Source: SIG714 sp964638675
GTDB lineage: Bacteria; Bacillota; Clostridia; Oscillospirales; CAG-272
Assembly (NCBI GenBank): GCA_964638675.1
Contig: CAZXAU010000001.1
Location: forward strand, 1 to 64,000
Direction of reading: 5' to 3'
Length of the DNA: 64,000 nucleotides
The notes beneath the pieces were generated by a model. It was not told the DNA's origin, did no database searches, and saw nothing but the letters and a program-made list of their open reading frames with translations. Positions 45,681 through 53,724 of the stretch are shown here, piece after piece (position 1 is the stretch's first letter; the number at the start of each line of letters is the position of its first letter). Made by a program: the position numbers and the translations under genes.

Positions 45681-46757
45681 TCACCCCCAATATTTTTGCA
45701 TCAATGCTTTTTTTAGTATTTCGAGCTTTTCAAGGCTCTTTTGTATATCCAATTTTGATTTTTCAATCTGTTCGACGAAGGTTGCAAACTCATTTTGAAG
45801 TTCTATTGGTGGAACAATAATTTTCAATTCACTTAGTGTTTTAAGGTTTATGTTTTTTTGTGCTGATTCTGGTGCTTGTGCTTCTAAAATCGCTTGAAAA
45901 AACGAAAACCAATAATGAATAAAAATATTGTTGGTTTTATTGTTTGCTTTAAATCCTACCACGCTGTCGGGGAAACAAGCATCAAATGTTAATATTGCTG
46001 TTTTTGCAATATTGGCGGCTATTGTAATACAGAGAGTTCCTGCTTGCCACATTTTGCTTTGCTTGAAACCGATTTCAGAATAAGTACTCTCATAATCGTT
46101 TATATATAAATCTGAGTTAGCAATCTCTCCCGTCTGTATGAGTGGATAATTACCACCCAAAAGTTCTGGAGCATTTCTTGGACGGTGTTTCGAGATCCCT
46201 CTGCCAAATTCACCTAATTCGGGTAAGGTTAATTGTGGCAATTTTTTTGAATTGTTTACTGGATCCCCAAACATCTCTACAAATCGGGCTTTCACAAGCT
46301 CGTCCAATTTTGAAAGTTGCTGTTTGCGGAGAATAATCAAACCATCTATCTTTTCAAATTGCGCAACAATTTTTCTTTGTTCTTCCGCTGAGTGCTCAGG
46401 GATTTCAACTTCTTTTAACCACTTAAAATGTCTATTATATCCTGTGTTTGGAATATCAGCATTACAAAGTGCGTAATACAAATATTTATAATTTGCGTTT
46501 GCATTCTTTGCTTTTAACAGTTTTACTCCATCTGCACCAAGAAAACACGGTGCGTCCACATATTTTATAATTCTTGTGTGATCGCCGAAAATTATTGCAG
46601 GTACATCTGTAAATAACCCATTTGTTTCATTAGTATACCCGGCAATTTTAGCTTGTCCTTGATCTATTATAGGATATAAACCATTTTTAAGGTAGTAATT
46701 CGTAGGAATTTTTCTACCTTGTTTTGTTATATCTTCAAAAATATCTGCAAATTTCAT
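45681..46757 (-). CDS. hsdS: Type I restriction specificity subunit HsdS
   Basis: 358 residues with two target-recognition domains, each followed by a coiled-coil spacer (KIVAQFEKIDGLIILRKQQLSKLDELVKARFVEMFGDP and FATFVEQIEKSKLDIQKSLEKLEILKKALMQKYWG). The second, ~170-358, includes FGRGISKHRPRNAP and YPLIQTGEI. HsdS chooses the DNA site for methylation and cleavage. Each TRD is slightly short but complete. No second hsdS or recombinase gene is adjacent, so classic phase-variable shuffling is not seen. Confidence 0.93.
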   Translation of the reverse strand: MKFADIFEDITKQGRKIPTNYYLKNGLYPIIDQGQAKIAGYTNETNGLFTDVPAIIFGDHTRIIKYVDAPCFLGADGVKLLKAKNANANYKYLYYALCNADIPNTGYNRHFKWLKEVEIPEHSAEEQRKIVAQFEKIDGLIILRKQQLSKLDELVKARFVEMFGDPVNNSKKLPQLTLPELGEFGRGISKHRPRNAPELLGGNYPLIQTGEIANSDLYINDYESTYSEIGFKQSKMWQAGTLCITIAANIAKTAILTFDACFPDSVVGFKANNKTNNIFIHYWFSFFQAILEAQAPESAQKNINLKTLSELKIIVPPIELQNEFATFVEQIEKSKLDIQKSLEKLEILKKALMQKYWG

Positions 46758-46780
46758 TTTTCACCTTTTCGATTTATATC

Positions 46781-47323
46781 TTATTGTACAAATGGAAAAA
46801 GGAAGCATGTTATTGCCAAAATCAATGCACCTATTTCTATCACACTCAATGCCCAATTTGCACAAGTTCTTCTAAAAACATACTCATTAATTTTTTGCTT
46901 TATAAAAATGGCAGTCAAAAACTCGCTTTCTGTTAGATCTCGTTGAGCATATTCTTTTAAATTATCAAGAAATATTTTATCAGATAAATAGCAATAGCTA
47001 TCAAATCGAACAATTTCAAAATATGTTTTTGTCTTCTTATTTTTAGCTTTATAGTGCGTTCTTCCAAAAAAAGAAACCATCATTATTACAAATGATATTA
47101 ATAATATGCCGAGAGCAAAAAACAAAACTTTTGTAGAATCCTGATTTATGTCGACTTTTATTGCCAAAAGAAAAGCAATGACAGATGTAATTATCGTAAA
47201 CAAAATAGGAGCAAATGCTTTTATATTTTTAAGTTTTTCATCAACAGCTTTTTCTATTTGAAATAATACTTTTGCCATATGTTCTTCGCTTCTCATATTA
47301 TTCTTTTTACATTTTTCATTCAT
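46781..47323 (-). CDS. Three-helix membrane protein within the hsd operon
   Basis: 180 residues: cytoplasmic helical start (MAKVLFQIEKAVDEKLKNIKAF), two membrane helices (~37-58 and ~66-88) with a short loop, a cytoplasmic stretch of ~65 residues with DSYCYLSDKIFLDNLKEYAQRDLTESEF, and a third helix at the C-terminus. This topology recalls SLATT and Pycsar-type membrane effectors, but I cannot assign a family. Its ATG overlaps the hsdM stop (TAATG), so it is translationally coupled to the methylase. Confidence 0.75.
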   Translation of the reverse strand: MNEKCKKNNMRSEEHMAKVLFQIEKAVDEKLKNIKAFAPILFTIITSVIAFLLAIKVDINQDSTKVLFFALGILLISFVIMMVSFFGRTHYKAKNKKTKTYFEIVRFDSYCYLSDKIFLDNLKEYAQRDLTESEFLTAIFIKQKINEYVFRRTCANWALSVIEIGALILAITCFLFPFVQ

Positions 47324-48957
47324 TACAATAATTCCTCCAATTCCGCAAGCCCTTTTGTAATCTCCATTTCAAGCTCATGCAAATCTGCCATAATTTCCTC
47401 AGTAGCTGGATACTCTACCGGCTTATATTCCGTCTTTTTATACTTATTGATAGAAAGGTCGTAATCATTGCCGACGATCTCATCCTTAGGCACAAAGAAG
47501 GATTTTGCGGTTCTCGGATTGTCGGCTTCGTTATGACCCTCTCCGACGGCTTCGCCGCCACCTCCCCCAGAGTGGGAGGCTATGGAAGGCTCTCCCTTTG
47601 GGAGAGCTGTCGCCTCTGGCGACTGAGAGGGTGCCTTTGGGAGAGCTGTCGCCTTTGGCGACTGAGAGGGCGACAAAGAACGAAAACGTGCTATAATATC
47701 GGGAATATCGTTTTCTTTCACCTCTGTACGCTTATCGTCAAGACTGAATCCGTCGGCTTGCATATCATAAAACCAAACCTGATCCGTACCGCCGTGTCCG
47801 GTCTTGGTGAAGATCAAAATTGCCGTGGAAACCCCCGCATATGGTTTGAATACGCCTGAAGGCATAGAAATAACTGCTTCAAGACGGTTCCCGTCAATGA
47901 TTTCTTTGCGTATCGCTTTGTGTGCTGTTGAAGAACCGAACAGTACACCGTCCGGAACGATACAGGCACACCGACCGCCGACACGAAGCATCCGCAGGAA
48001 CAGTGCCAAAAACAGAAGCTCGGTCTTTTTTGTTTTGCAAATCTTGAGAAGATCGGCAGAAACGGTATCGCTGTCAAGGCTTCCTTTGAAGGGCGGGTTT
48101 GCGAGAATCAGCGAATATTTATCCTTGTCGGGATTCTGATCTGATAAGCTGTCACGGTATTCGATAGACGGATTGTCCACACCATGGGTCATCATGTTCA
48201 TGGCACCGATGCGAAGCATAGTCCTGTCCATATCGTAGCCGTGAAACATTCCGTTCATATAGTGAGCTTTCTTCTGCCTGTCAAAGAAGATCTCATCTTT
48301 ACGCTTTTCCTTGAGATAGTCGCCTGCTGCAACAAGAAATCCCGAAGTACCGCAAGCGGGGTCACAGATGACGTCGTCGGCTTTCGGATCCATCAGCTCT
48401 ACCATCATACGAATGATATGGCGAGGGGTACGGAACTGACCGTTCAAACCGGACTGTGAGATCTTGGAGAGCAAATACTCATACACATCTCCTCGAATGT
48501 CGCTGTTCTTGATCTGTGCCATCTGTGCGTATATATCATCAAGAATCGTGACGATCTTATCGAGAAGCAGAGGCGTGGGAATCTTGAATATAGCATCGCT
48601 CATGTACTTTGAATATGCGCTATCCTTATTTTCGTGCAATCCCTTGATGAATGGGAATACCCACTCCTGCACGGTAGTGTACATCTTAGTTGCAGGAAAG
48701 TCGTGAAATACCGACCACTTGAGCTGATTGCCGTCAATCTCCCTGTCACCGACTTTCACTTTGTCGGCAAAAATGCTCTTGTGAGGAAGTCCGAGCATGA
48801 CAGCTTCTTTCGCACGAAGATTGTCGGTGTCATCAAGATCACGGATAAACATCAAATATGTAATCTGCTCAATTACATCAAGCGGATTGACAAGTCCGCC
48901 TGCCGCAAATACGTCCCAAAGTCCGTCAATTCTGTTTTTCAATTCGCCTGTAATCAT
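47323..48957 (-). CDS. hsdM: Type I restriction modification subunit HsdM with in-frame repeat insertion
   Basis: 544 residues. N-terminal HsdM_N helical domain, then the N6-adenine methyltransferase with DPACGTSGFLVAAGDYL (SAM) and LILANPPF (NPPF catalytic), GRCACIVPDGVLFG. Residues ~430-474 are translated from the GC-rich repeat (PSQSPEATALPKGEPS...GGGGGEAVGEG), placed exactly between IPDIIARF and the conserved RTAKSFFVPKDEI...NDYDLSINKYK. The frame is kept, so the protein is probably still made. First gene of the operon. Confidence 0.93.
   Translation of the reverse strand: MITGELKNRIDGLWDVFAAGGLVNPLDVIEQITYLMFIRDLDDTDNLRAKEAVMLGLPHKSIFADKVKVGDREIDGNQLKWSVFHDFPATKMYTTVQEWVFPFIKGLHENKDSAYSKYMSDAIFKIPTPLLLDKIVTILDDIYAQMAQIKNSDIRGDVYEYLLSKISQSGLNGQFRTPRHIIRMMVELMDPKADDVICDPACGTSGFLVAAGDYLKEKRKDEIFFDRQKKAHYMNGMFHGYDMDRTMLRIGAMNMMTHGVDNPSIEYRDSLSDQNPDKDKYSLILANPPFKGSLDSDTVSADLLKICKTKKTELLFLALFLRMLRVGGRCACIVPDGVLFGSSTAHKAIRKEIIDGNRLEAVISMPSGVFKPYAGVSTAILIFTKTGHGGTDQVWFYDMQADGFSLDDKRTEVKENDIPDIIARFRSLSPSQSPKATALPKAPSQSPEATALPKGEPSIASHSGGGGGEAVGEGHNEADNPRTAKSFFVPKDEIVGNDYDLSINKYKKTEYKPVEYPATEEIMADLHELEMEITKGLAELEELL
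47537..47670 (-). repeat. GC-rich 39-bp-unit dispersed repeat, copy 2, inside hsdM
   Basis: Two 39-bp units plus the GC-rich tail, opposite in orientation to copy 1. A stretch of ~98 bases differs from copy 1 by about one base. 39 is a multiple of three, so unit gain or loss keeps the hsdM frame. Confidence 0.9.
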
Positions 48958-49134
48958 TTATATTCCTTTCCGTTGTTTCAAATATATGAAGTATAACGTC
49001 CGCTGCCGATCTTGAGGTATATTCACTCTTGACCAAATTATTAAACGTGCTCTGCACGGCGGCTTGGTCGGCTATCAAAGCCATTATTCATATCCCATTA
49101 CGATGAGATTGAGAATTTTACAATTTATCAGCTA

Positions 49135-49163
49135 AGTATACCATATTTTCGGAACAAAGTCAA
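49135..49163 (-). promoter_or_regulatory. Promoter of the hsd operon
   Basis: On the minus strand TTGACT (49158-49163), 17-base spacer, TATACT (49135-49140); leader ~170 bases to hsdM, whose ribosome site is AAAGGAATA. Confidence 0.85.
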
Positions 49164-49430
49164 CGAGTTAAGGAACAATATTTTTAAATCTGTCGAATAA
49201 TCCGTGTAATAAATGCCGCATTACAAAAAGTTTCGGCTGAGCAGAGAAAACTTTATATGGATGCTTGATAGTGAAACAGTTTTTTGAACATTACCGGCAG
49301 TGAATATGAGTGAATATGATTGATCGGGTATCAATATCGGTCGGACAATTTCGGATCAAATAATGCCGAAAACACTATAACTGCGTCGGTGCCTGATAGG
49401 AGTTGCATAAGATAAAATATCAAAAAAATA

Positions 49431-49468
49431 AAAACGGTTGTTATGTCTCCTGAGCGGTCAACCGTTTT
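49431..49468 (+). terminator. Intergenic terminator-like hairpin
   Basis: 10-bp perfect arms AAAACGGTTG/CAACCGTTTT. No gene ends here on either strand, so the gene it served may be lost. Confidence 0.6.
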
Positions 49469-49595
49469 ATACAAAAAACATCATATTTACAATATTTTCG
49501 TGTTTCTGATTCGTTTGATTGATCTGCTTTATACATCAACATTATTTTATTAGTGTATTATCGTAAATTTTTCTTTTGAAATTAACAAAAAGTTA

Positions 49596-49624
49596 TTTAC
49601 TTTTTACACAAAGTGTGTTATAAT
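49596..49624 (+). promoter_or_regulatory. Promoter for hpf
   Basis: TTTACT (49596-49601), 17-base spacer, TATAAT (49619-49624). Confidence 0.75.
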
Positions 49625-49680
49625 AAATCAGCGGTAGAGATATACCGCAAATACCGGATTTCAAAAGGAGATAAAAGCTT

Positions 49681-50205
49681 ATGATTATCACATTCACAGG
49701 AAAAAATCCGATACCTAATTTTCTTATCCCCCCCGCAGAGAAAAAACTGAACAAGTTTGACCGCATTTTTAAGGACGGTGCAACTGCTACAGTCAAAGGA
49801 AGCAAAAAGGGAAAGAAGGAATCTGTTGAAGTCACGATTGTCAGCGGCGGTACTATTTACCGCAGTGAGAAGCAGTCCGATACATCTCTCGGTGCACTCG
49901 ATATGGCTATTGAGGCTATCGAAAGGCAGATCAGAAAGAACAAGACCAAGCTCGAAAAACGTTTGCGTGAGGGTGCTTTCCTTCCCGAAAACGAAGTTTT
50001 TGAGGGAATTGAAGAGGATGAACAGTCCGATATTGTCATAAAGAAAAAGACATTCGCACTCAAGCCTATGTCGCCCGAAGAGGCAATTCTTCAGATGTCT
50101 CTGATTGGTCACAGCTTCTTCGTTTTTCAGAATGATATCACAGAGAAGGTCAATGTAGTTTACGTCAGAGCAGACGGAGATTACGGACTTATCGAACAGG
50201 AATAA
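49681..50205 (+). CDS. hpf: Long-form ribosome hibernation promoting factor
   Basis: 174 residues: an N-terminal S30AE/HPF domain (basic, with the AEKKLNKFDRIFKDG helix), an acidic linker with EGIEEDEQSDIVIKKKTF, and the C-terminal dimerisation domain KPMSPEEAILQMSLIGHSFFVFQND...VYVRADGDYGLIE. This long form dimerises 70S ribosomes into 100S particles in stationary phase. AAAAGGAG precedes the ATG. Single-gene unit. Confidence 0.96.
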   Translation: MIITFTGKNPIPNFLIPPAEKKLNKFDRIFKDGATATVKGSKKGKKESVEVTIVSGGTIYRSEKQSDTSLGALDMAIEAIERQIRKNKTKLEKRLREGAFLPENEVFEGIEEDEQSDIVIKKKTFALKPMSPEEAILQMSLIGHSFFVFQNDITEKVNVVYVRADGDYGLIEQE

Positions 50206-50608
50206 CCTGATCGTGTCCAGACTATCACATATAGTCAGATTCCGTGATGATTCTCATCATGTCATACCATGACATAGGCAGACTTCGTATTTTTCAGCTT
50301 ACGGATGATGCCGCCATGCATAATGCTCGTCCCGGCAATGATTATTGAGAGTCAGTGAAAACACGGTTTGATAAAGGGCGGCTCGCTGAAAGACGGGCTG
50401 CCCGCATCTTTTGGCAATCGGGGCAATCTATACACACCTTTTTGTGTGCTGTTGCCCGTGATCACCCCATTCATAAGATTTTTATATCATGCATTTTTAA
50501 AAAAAGATATTTGAATTAAGTTTGGGTCTGATATATTGCTTTATTTATAAAATTGTCAAAAATATATTTATATTATATTTCATATTTTTTATTCATAAGG
50601 AGAAAACA
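50206..50608. other. Hairpin-rich intergenic region after hpf
   Basis: About 400 bases. Hairpins: GACTAT-CACAT-ATAGTC (50220-50236), ATGTCAT-ACC-ATGACAT (50259-50275), a GC-rich GGGCGGC/GCTGCCC stem near 50385-50412, and a long one (50424-50458) with CACAC/GTGTG and GGGCAA/TTGCCC. No gene seen. It may hold the hpf terminator, a small RNA, or both. Confidence 0.45.
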
Positions 50609-50965
50609 ATGAAAACTACTATGAGACTCATTTCGTCCATGCTTTTGCTTGTTATTATCGTATCTGCAATTGCATCATGCTCACCGACAATTTCGGGAAC
50701 CTATTATTCGGGTGACAAGACTATAACCAACACCTATGTTCAGATGTCATTCAGCGGAAGCAATGTTACCATTACAAGCTTCGCCGTCGGAAAAAAGGTA
50801 TTTGAGACAACCGCAAAATACACTCTCGATAATGACGGATCTAAGATAACAATAACCGTACCAGAGGATGCAGATGCTGCGGCAAAGGTATACAACGGTG
50901 AATTCGCATTTTCAAAGACCGATGATTCTGTCAAGATCGGACTTGTCACATATAAAAAGGGCTGA
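50609..50965 (+). CDS. Small lipoprotein, function unknown
   Basis: 118 residues. Lipoprotein signal peptide MKTTMRLISSMLLLVIIVSA followed by IASC lipobox, then ~95 residues rich in Thr, Ser and Lys, beginning SGTYYSGDKTITNTYVQM and predicted mostly beta. The start at 50609 is fixed by AAGGAG six bases before it; the frame to 50522 is not used. The T-rich beta pattern is common among secreted lipocalin-like proteins of Clostridia. Single-gene unit with a clear terminator. Confidence 0.8.
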   Translation: MKTTMRLISSMLLLVIIVSAIASCSPTISGTYYSGDKTITNTYVQMSFSGSNVTITSFAVGKKVFETTAKYTLDNDGSKITITVPEDADAAAKVYNGEFAFSKTDDSVKIGLVTYKKG

Positions 50966-50991
50966 ACACCTGTCATTATTGCAAAACACAG

Positions 50992-51022
50992 CCGCCATTG
51001 CTTTCCGCATTGGCGGTTTTTT
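50992..51022 (+). terminator. Terminator of the lipoprotein gene
   Basis: CCGCCA...TGGCGG stem followed by six Ts. Confidence 0.85.
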
Positions 51023-51127
51023 GTCTTTTTTTACGTTTAGATTTATATATGAGTTATGCCGTCATTATTGTTATCCCGGTCAGTGCTTACTTTGAATTAT
51101 GAAAGGTCGAAAAAATTCTGAAACCTA

Positions 51128-51166
51128 TTGACAAACCCGAATCAATGTGATATCATATTGATATCA
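51128..51166 (+). promoter_or_regulatory. Promoter with two-palindrome operator for the SPFH-RHH operon
   Basis: TTGACA (51128-51133), 17-base spacer, TATCAT (51151-51156). Two copies of the palindrome TGATATCA (51148-51155 and 51159-51166) start 11 bases apart, one DNA turn, and overlap the -10 and start site. Ribbon-helix-helix proteins bind such tandem sites, and one is encoded in the operon. Confidence 0.8.
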
Positions 51167-51185
51167 AAGACATGGAGGTTATGTT

Positions 51186-52196
51186 ATGACTGAAAAAATA
51201 ATTTCAAAAAGGAAAAACGGGTTTGCCGTACTGCTTTTGTTAATACTTCTTTTGGCAATCGATATTGCCGGGTTTGTTTACGGTATTGTTTTGCTCGAAA
51301 ACGACCAAACTCCGATCGTTTTTATTATTTCATTTGTTGTTGCATGTGTTATTTGGATTCCTTTCTGCGGATTTAAGATAATCAAGCCGCAGGAGGCGTT
51401 GGTTCTGACACTCTTCGGAAAATATATCGGCACACTTAAGGATGACGGTTTTTATTTCGTAAACCCATTCTGCACTGCTGTCAACCCTGCCGCAGGAACA
51501 AAGCTGGGGCAGAGCGGTGATGTTTCAAGTGCTCCTGTTGCAGTTGCGGGTCAGCAGGGAAATGTAAATATCAGCCTTCCTTCAAAGAAGATCTCACTCA
51601 AAATTATGACGCTCAACAACAGCCGTCAGAAGATCAATGACTGTCTCGGAAATCCTGTTGAGATCGCGATTGCCGTCACATGGCGTGTTGTCGATACCGC
51701 TAAGGCTGTATTCAATGTTCACAACTATATGGAATTCCTTTCTCTTCAGTGCGACAGTTCGCTTCGTAATGTTGTGAGGATTTACCCTTATGATGTTGCA
51801 CCGAATGTTGATACAACGGGTGACGGTGTTGCCGACGACGGAAGCCTTCGCGGATCAAGCGAAATTGTTGCAAACCGCATCAAGGAAGAAATACAAAGCC
51901 GGGTTGATGAAGCAGGTATTGAGATCGTTGAAGCCCGTATAACATATTTAGCTTATGCTACCGAGATTGCCGCAGTAATGCTTCAGCGTCAGCAGGCATC
52001 TGCTATCATAGATGCAAGAAAGATGATCGTGGACGGTGCGGTCGGCATGGTTGAAATGGCGCTTGAACGGCTCAGCAAGAACAATGTTGTAGAGCTTGAT
52101 GATGAGAGAAAGGCTGTAATGGTTTCAAATCTTCTTGTTGTGCTTTGCGGCAACCACGATGCACAGCCTGTTGTGAACAGTGGCACTCTATACTAA
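51186..52196 (+). CDS. SPFH (band 7) domain membrane protein
   Basis: 336 residues: two N-terminal membrane helices (~12-35 and ~43-62), then an SPFH domain starting GFKIIKPQEALVLTLFGKYIGTLKDDGFYFVNPF, and a coiled coil with RVDEAGIEIVEARITYLAYATEIAAVMLQRQQASAI typical of flotillin/stomatin-like proteins. They form oligomeric membrane scaffolds; the partner here is unknown. GGAGG precedes the ATG. A small ribbon-helix-helix gene starts one base after the stop. Confidence 0.92.
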   Translation: MTEKIISKRKNGFAVLLLLILLLAIDIAGFVYGIVLLENDQTPIVFIISFVVACVIWIPFCGFKIIKPQEALVLTLFGKYIGTLKDDGFYFVNPFCTAVNPAAGTKLGQSGDVSSAPVAVAGQQGNVNISLPSKKISLKIMTLNNSRQKINDCLGNPVEIAIAVTWRVVDTAKAVFNVHNYMEFLSLQCDSSLRNVVRIYPYDVAPNVDTTGDGVADDGSLRGSSEIVANRIKEEIQSRVDEAGIEIVEARITYLAYATEIAAVMLQRQQASAIIDARKMIVDGAVGMVEMALERLSKNNVVELDDERKAVMVSNLLVVLCGNHDAQPVVNSGTLY

Positions 52197-52197
52197 T

Positions 52198-52410
52198 ATG
52201 AGTGCGAACGAAGATAAGAAAAAGCAGGTTCCTCTGCGGCTTTCCGCAAAGCTTTATAATGATATCGCAGCATGGGCTGAGGACGATTTCCGCTCGGTGA
52301 ACGGACAGATCGAATTTCTTCTTACGCAGTGTGTAAAGCACAGAAAAGGAATCACTGAAGACAATAAAGAAAGAAAAGATGAAGAAAAGACCGAAGACAC
52401 AGAGGAATGA
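52198..52410 (+). CDS. Ribbon-helix-helix (Arc-type) DNA-binding protein
   Basis: 70 residues. KKQVPLRLSAKLYNDIAAWAEDDFRSVNGQIEFLLTQCV is an Arc/MetJ-type beta strand followed by two helices, then a charged tail. The ATG at 52198 directly follows the SPFH stop and the same frame extends slightly upstream without support. Its likely job is to repress its own operon at the paired TGATATCA sites. SPFH-Arc gene pairs recur in Firmicutes and actinobacteria. Confidence 0.85.
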   Translation: MSANEDKKKQVPLRLSAKLYNDIAAWAEDDFRSVNGQIEFLLTQCVKHRKGITEDNKERKDEEKTEDTEE

Positions 52411-52472
52411 TTGAATTTCACTCAGAAAGATCTTATCTGAGAATATCGGTCTTAAAAATCGGTGAAAAACGG

Positions 52473-52520
52473 AAAAACCGCATTGTATCGCCCCTGTTTC
52501 GGCGTTTCAATGCGGTTTTC
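52473..52520. terminator. Bidirectional terminator between SPFH-RHH and spo0A
   Basis: 12-bp arms AAAACCGCATTG/CAATGCGGTTTT with an inner GC hairpin; T run on both strands. Confidence 0.85.
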
Positions 52521-52571
52521 TTAGTTTTATTTTCCTGATTATCTATATAACTTGATTTCCTGATTTTGCAA

Positions 52572-53375
52572 TCAGATAACTTTATTATTCAGTCTTATAT
52601 TGTCACTTATCATTGCTATGAATTCCGAATTTGTCGGTTTGCCCCTTGAATTCTGGATTGTGTAACCGAAATATCCGTTGAGTGTGTCGAGATCGCCTCT
52701 GTCCCATGCGACTTCGATTGCATGGCGTATTGCTCTTTCAACACGGCTTGATGTTGTTCCGAACTGCTTTGCAACCGTAGGATACAGAATTTTAGTCACT
52801 GAATTTATTATTTCGGTATCCTCTATCGCCATTATGATAGCACTTCGCAGATACTGATAACCCTTTATATGTGCCGGAACTCCTATCTGATGTATCACCT
52901 TGGTGACCTGTGTTTCAAGATCTCTTCCGCTTTCCGACTGAACGGGAAGTGCCTTTCCGGACATCTTGCGGTCATATATCCGTGTTATTCTGTCAGACAG
53001 TCTGTCATAATCGAGCGGCTTACGCATACAGTAATCCGCTCCGGCCTCTGTTGCTTCAAGGAATATATTCTGATTATTTATCGCTGAAACCACTATGAAT
53101 GACGGAGGTACATCGGGTGTATAGCTCATCATCAGTGCACCGCTTATCATCTGTACGGCATCAAGCTTTCCTATCCATACATCGGTGATCACCACGTCGG
53201 GATGAAAACGATTGATCTTCACCATTGCATCGTCTCCGCTTGCCGCTTCTTCAAAGCTCGTGAATCCTCTTGCCGAAAGATTTTCACGGCATGTCCTTCT
53301 GAAATCATTGTTTTCATCGACTATCATTACCTTTATGCTTTTGCTTTTTTGACTTCCACGTTCGATACTTTCCAT
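52572..53375 (-). CDS. spo0A: Sporulation master regulator Spo0A
   Basis: 267 residues. Receiver domain with acidic pocket (IVDENND), phospho-acceptor Asp65 (VVITDVWIG) and Lys in MRKPLDYDRL; a linker; then the Spo0A C-terminal DNA-binding domain (VTKILYPTVAKQFGTTSSRVERAIRHAIEVAWDRGDL...GKPTNSEFIAMISDNIRL). The last motif is diagnostic. Phosphorylated Spo0A starts sporulation. GGAG precedes the ATG. Spo0A alone shows lineage, not proof that this strain sporulates. Confidence 0.97.
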   Translation of the reverse strand: MESIERGSQKSKSIKVMIVDENNDFRRTCRENLSARGFTSFEEAASGDDAMVKINRFHPDVVITDVWIGKLDAVQMISGALMMSYTPDVPPSFIVVSAINNQNIFLEATEAGADYCMRKPLDYDRLSDRITRIYDRKMSGKALPVQSESGRDLETQVTKVIHQIGVPAHIKGYQYLRSAIIMAIEDTEIINSVTKILYPTVAKQFGTTSSRVERAIRHAIEVAWDRGDLDTLNGYFGYTIQNSRGKPTNSEFIAMISDNIRLNNKVI

Positions 53376-53724
53376 ATTTTGCTCCTCGCTTTTCTTATAT
53401 ATTGGTAAAATCTGTCATTTACAAAGTGATTCTACCATAATATACTAATTATTGCAATAGAATTCGCTAAAAAAAATTGAACAAGATTTTGCGGTCAGAT
53501 TAGTATAATATTGCTATATTTTGCTAACATTATCCATTTTTGTGTCGAATAATGTTGTCCGCTGTCAAATTATTTCAGCTTTGATTGCATTTTTGTTTTA
53601 AAAAAGCAGGAATATTGCATTGACAATTTTCATATTGTGGGTGGTAAGGGCATCGCTACCCGGGGATTATTTGTGAAAGAGGAAAATCCGGCTTTGTGAA
53701 TTGCCGGTTACAAGTTATAAAAGA
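53376..53724. other. Divergent region between spo0A and the M50 protease
   Basis: About 350 bases, AT-rich. It holds the spo0A promoter (53429-53457) and a TGTCGAA heptamer at 53543-53549 that matches the Spo0A box core. No clear promoter was found for the rightward protease gene. Confidence 0.5.
53429..53457 (-). promoter_or_regulatory. Promoter for spo0A
   Basis: On the minus strand TTGCAA (53452-53457), 17-base spacer, TAGAAT (53429-53434). Confidence 0.65.

Larger units (their letters stand above)
48958..49680. other. Long intergenic region upstream of the hsd operon
   Basis: About 720 bases. It contains the hsd promoter (49135-49163), a terminator-like hairpin (49431-49468), and the hpf promoter at the right end. 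The middle (49165-49430) shows no gene that I recognise; it may be the decayed edge of the island. Confidence 0.55.

Noticed and set aside
45681..46757. Phase-variable hsdS shuffling
   Set aside because: No second hsdS fragment or site-specific recombinase gene nearby; only the larger repeat copies could recombine.
49165..49430. Decayed gene left of hpf
   Set aside because: Short open stretches on both strands did not resemble any protein I know, so no pseudogene is claimed.
53543..53549. Spo0A box (TGTCGAA) upstream of spo0A
   Set aside because: A single 7-base match ~170 bases upstream; the same word occurs near 49192, so chance is likely in this AT-rich DNA.
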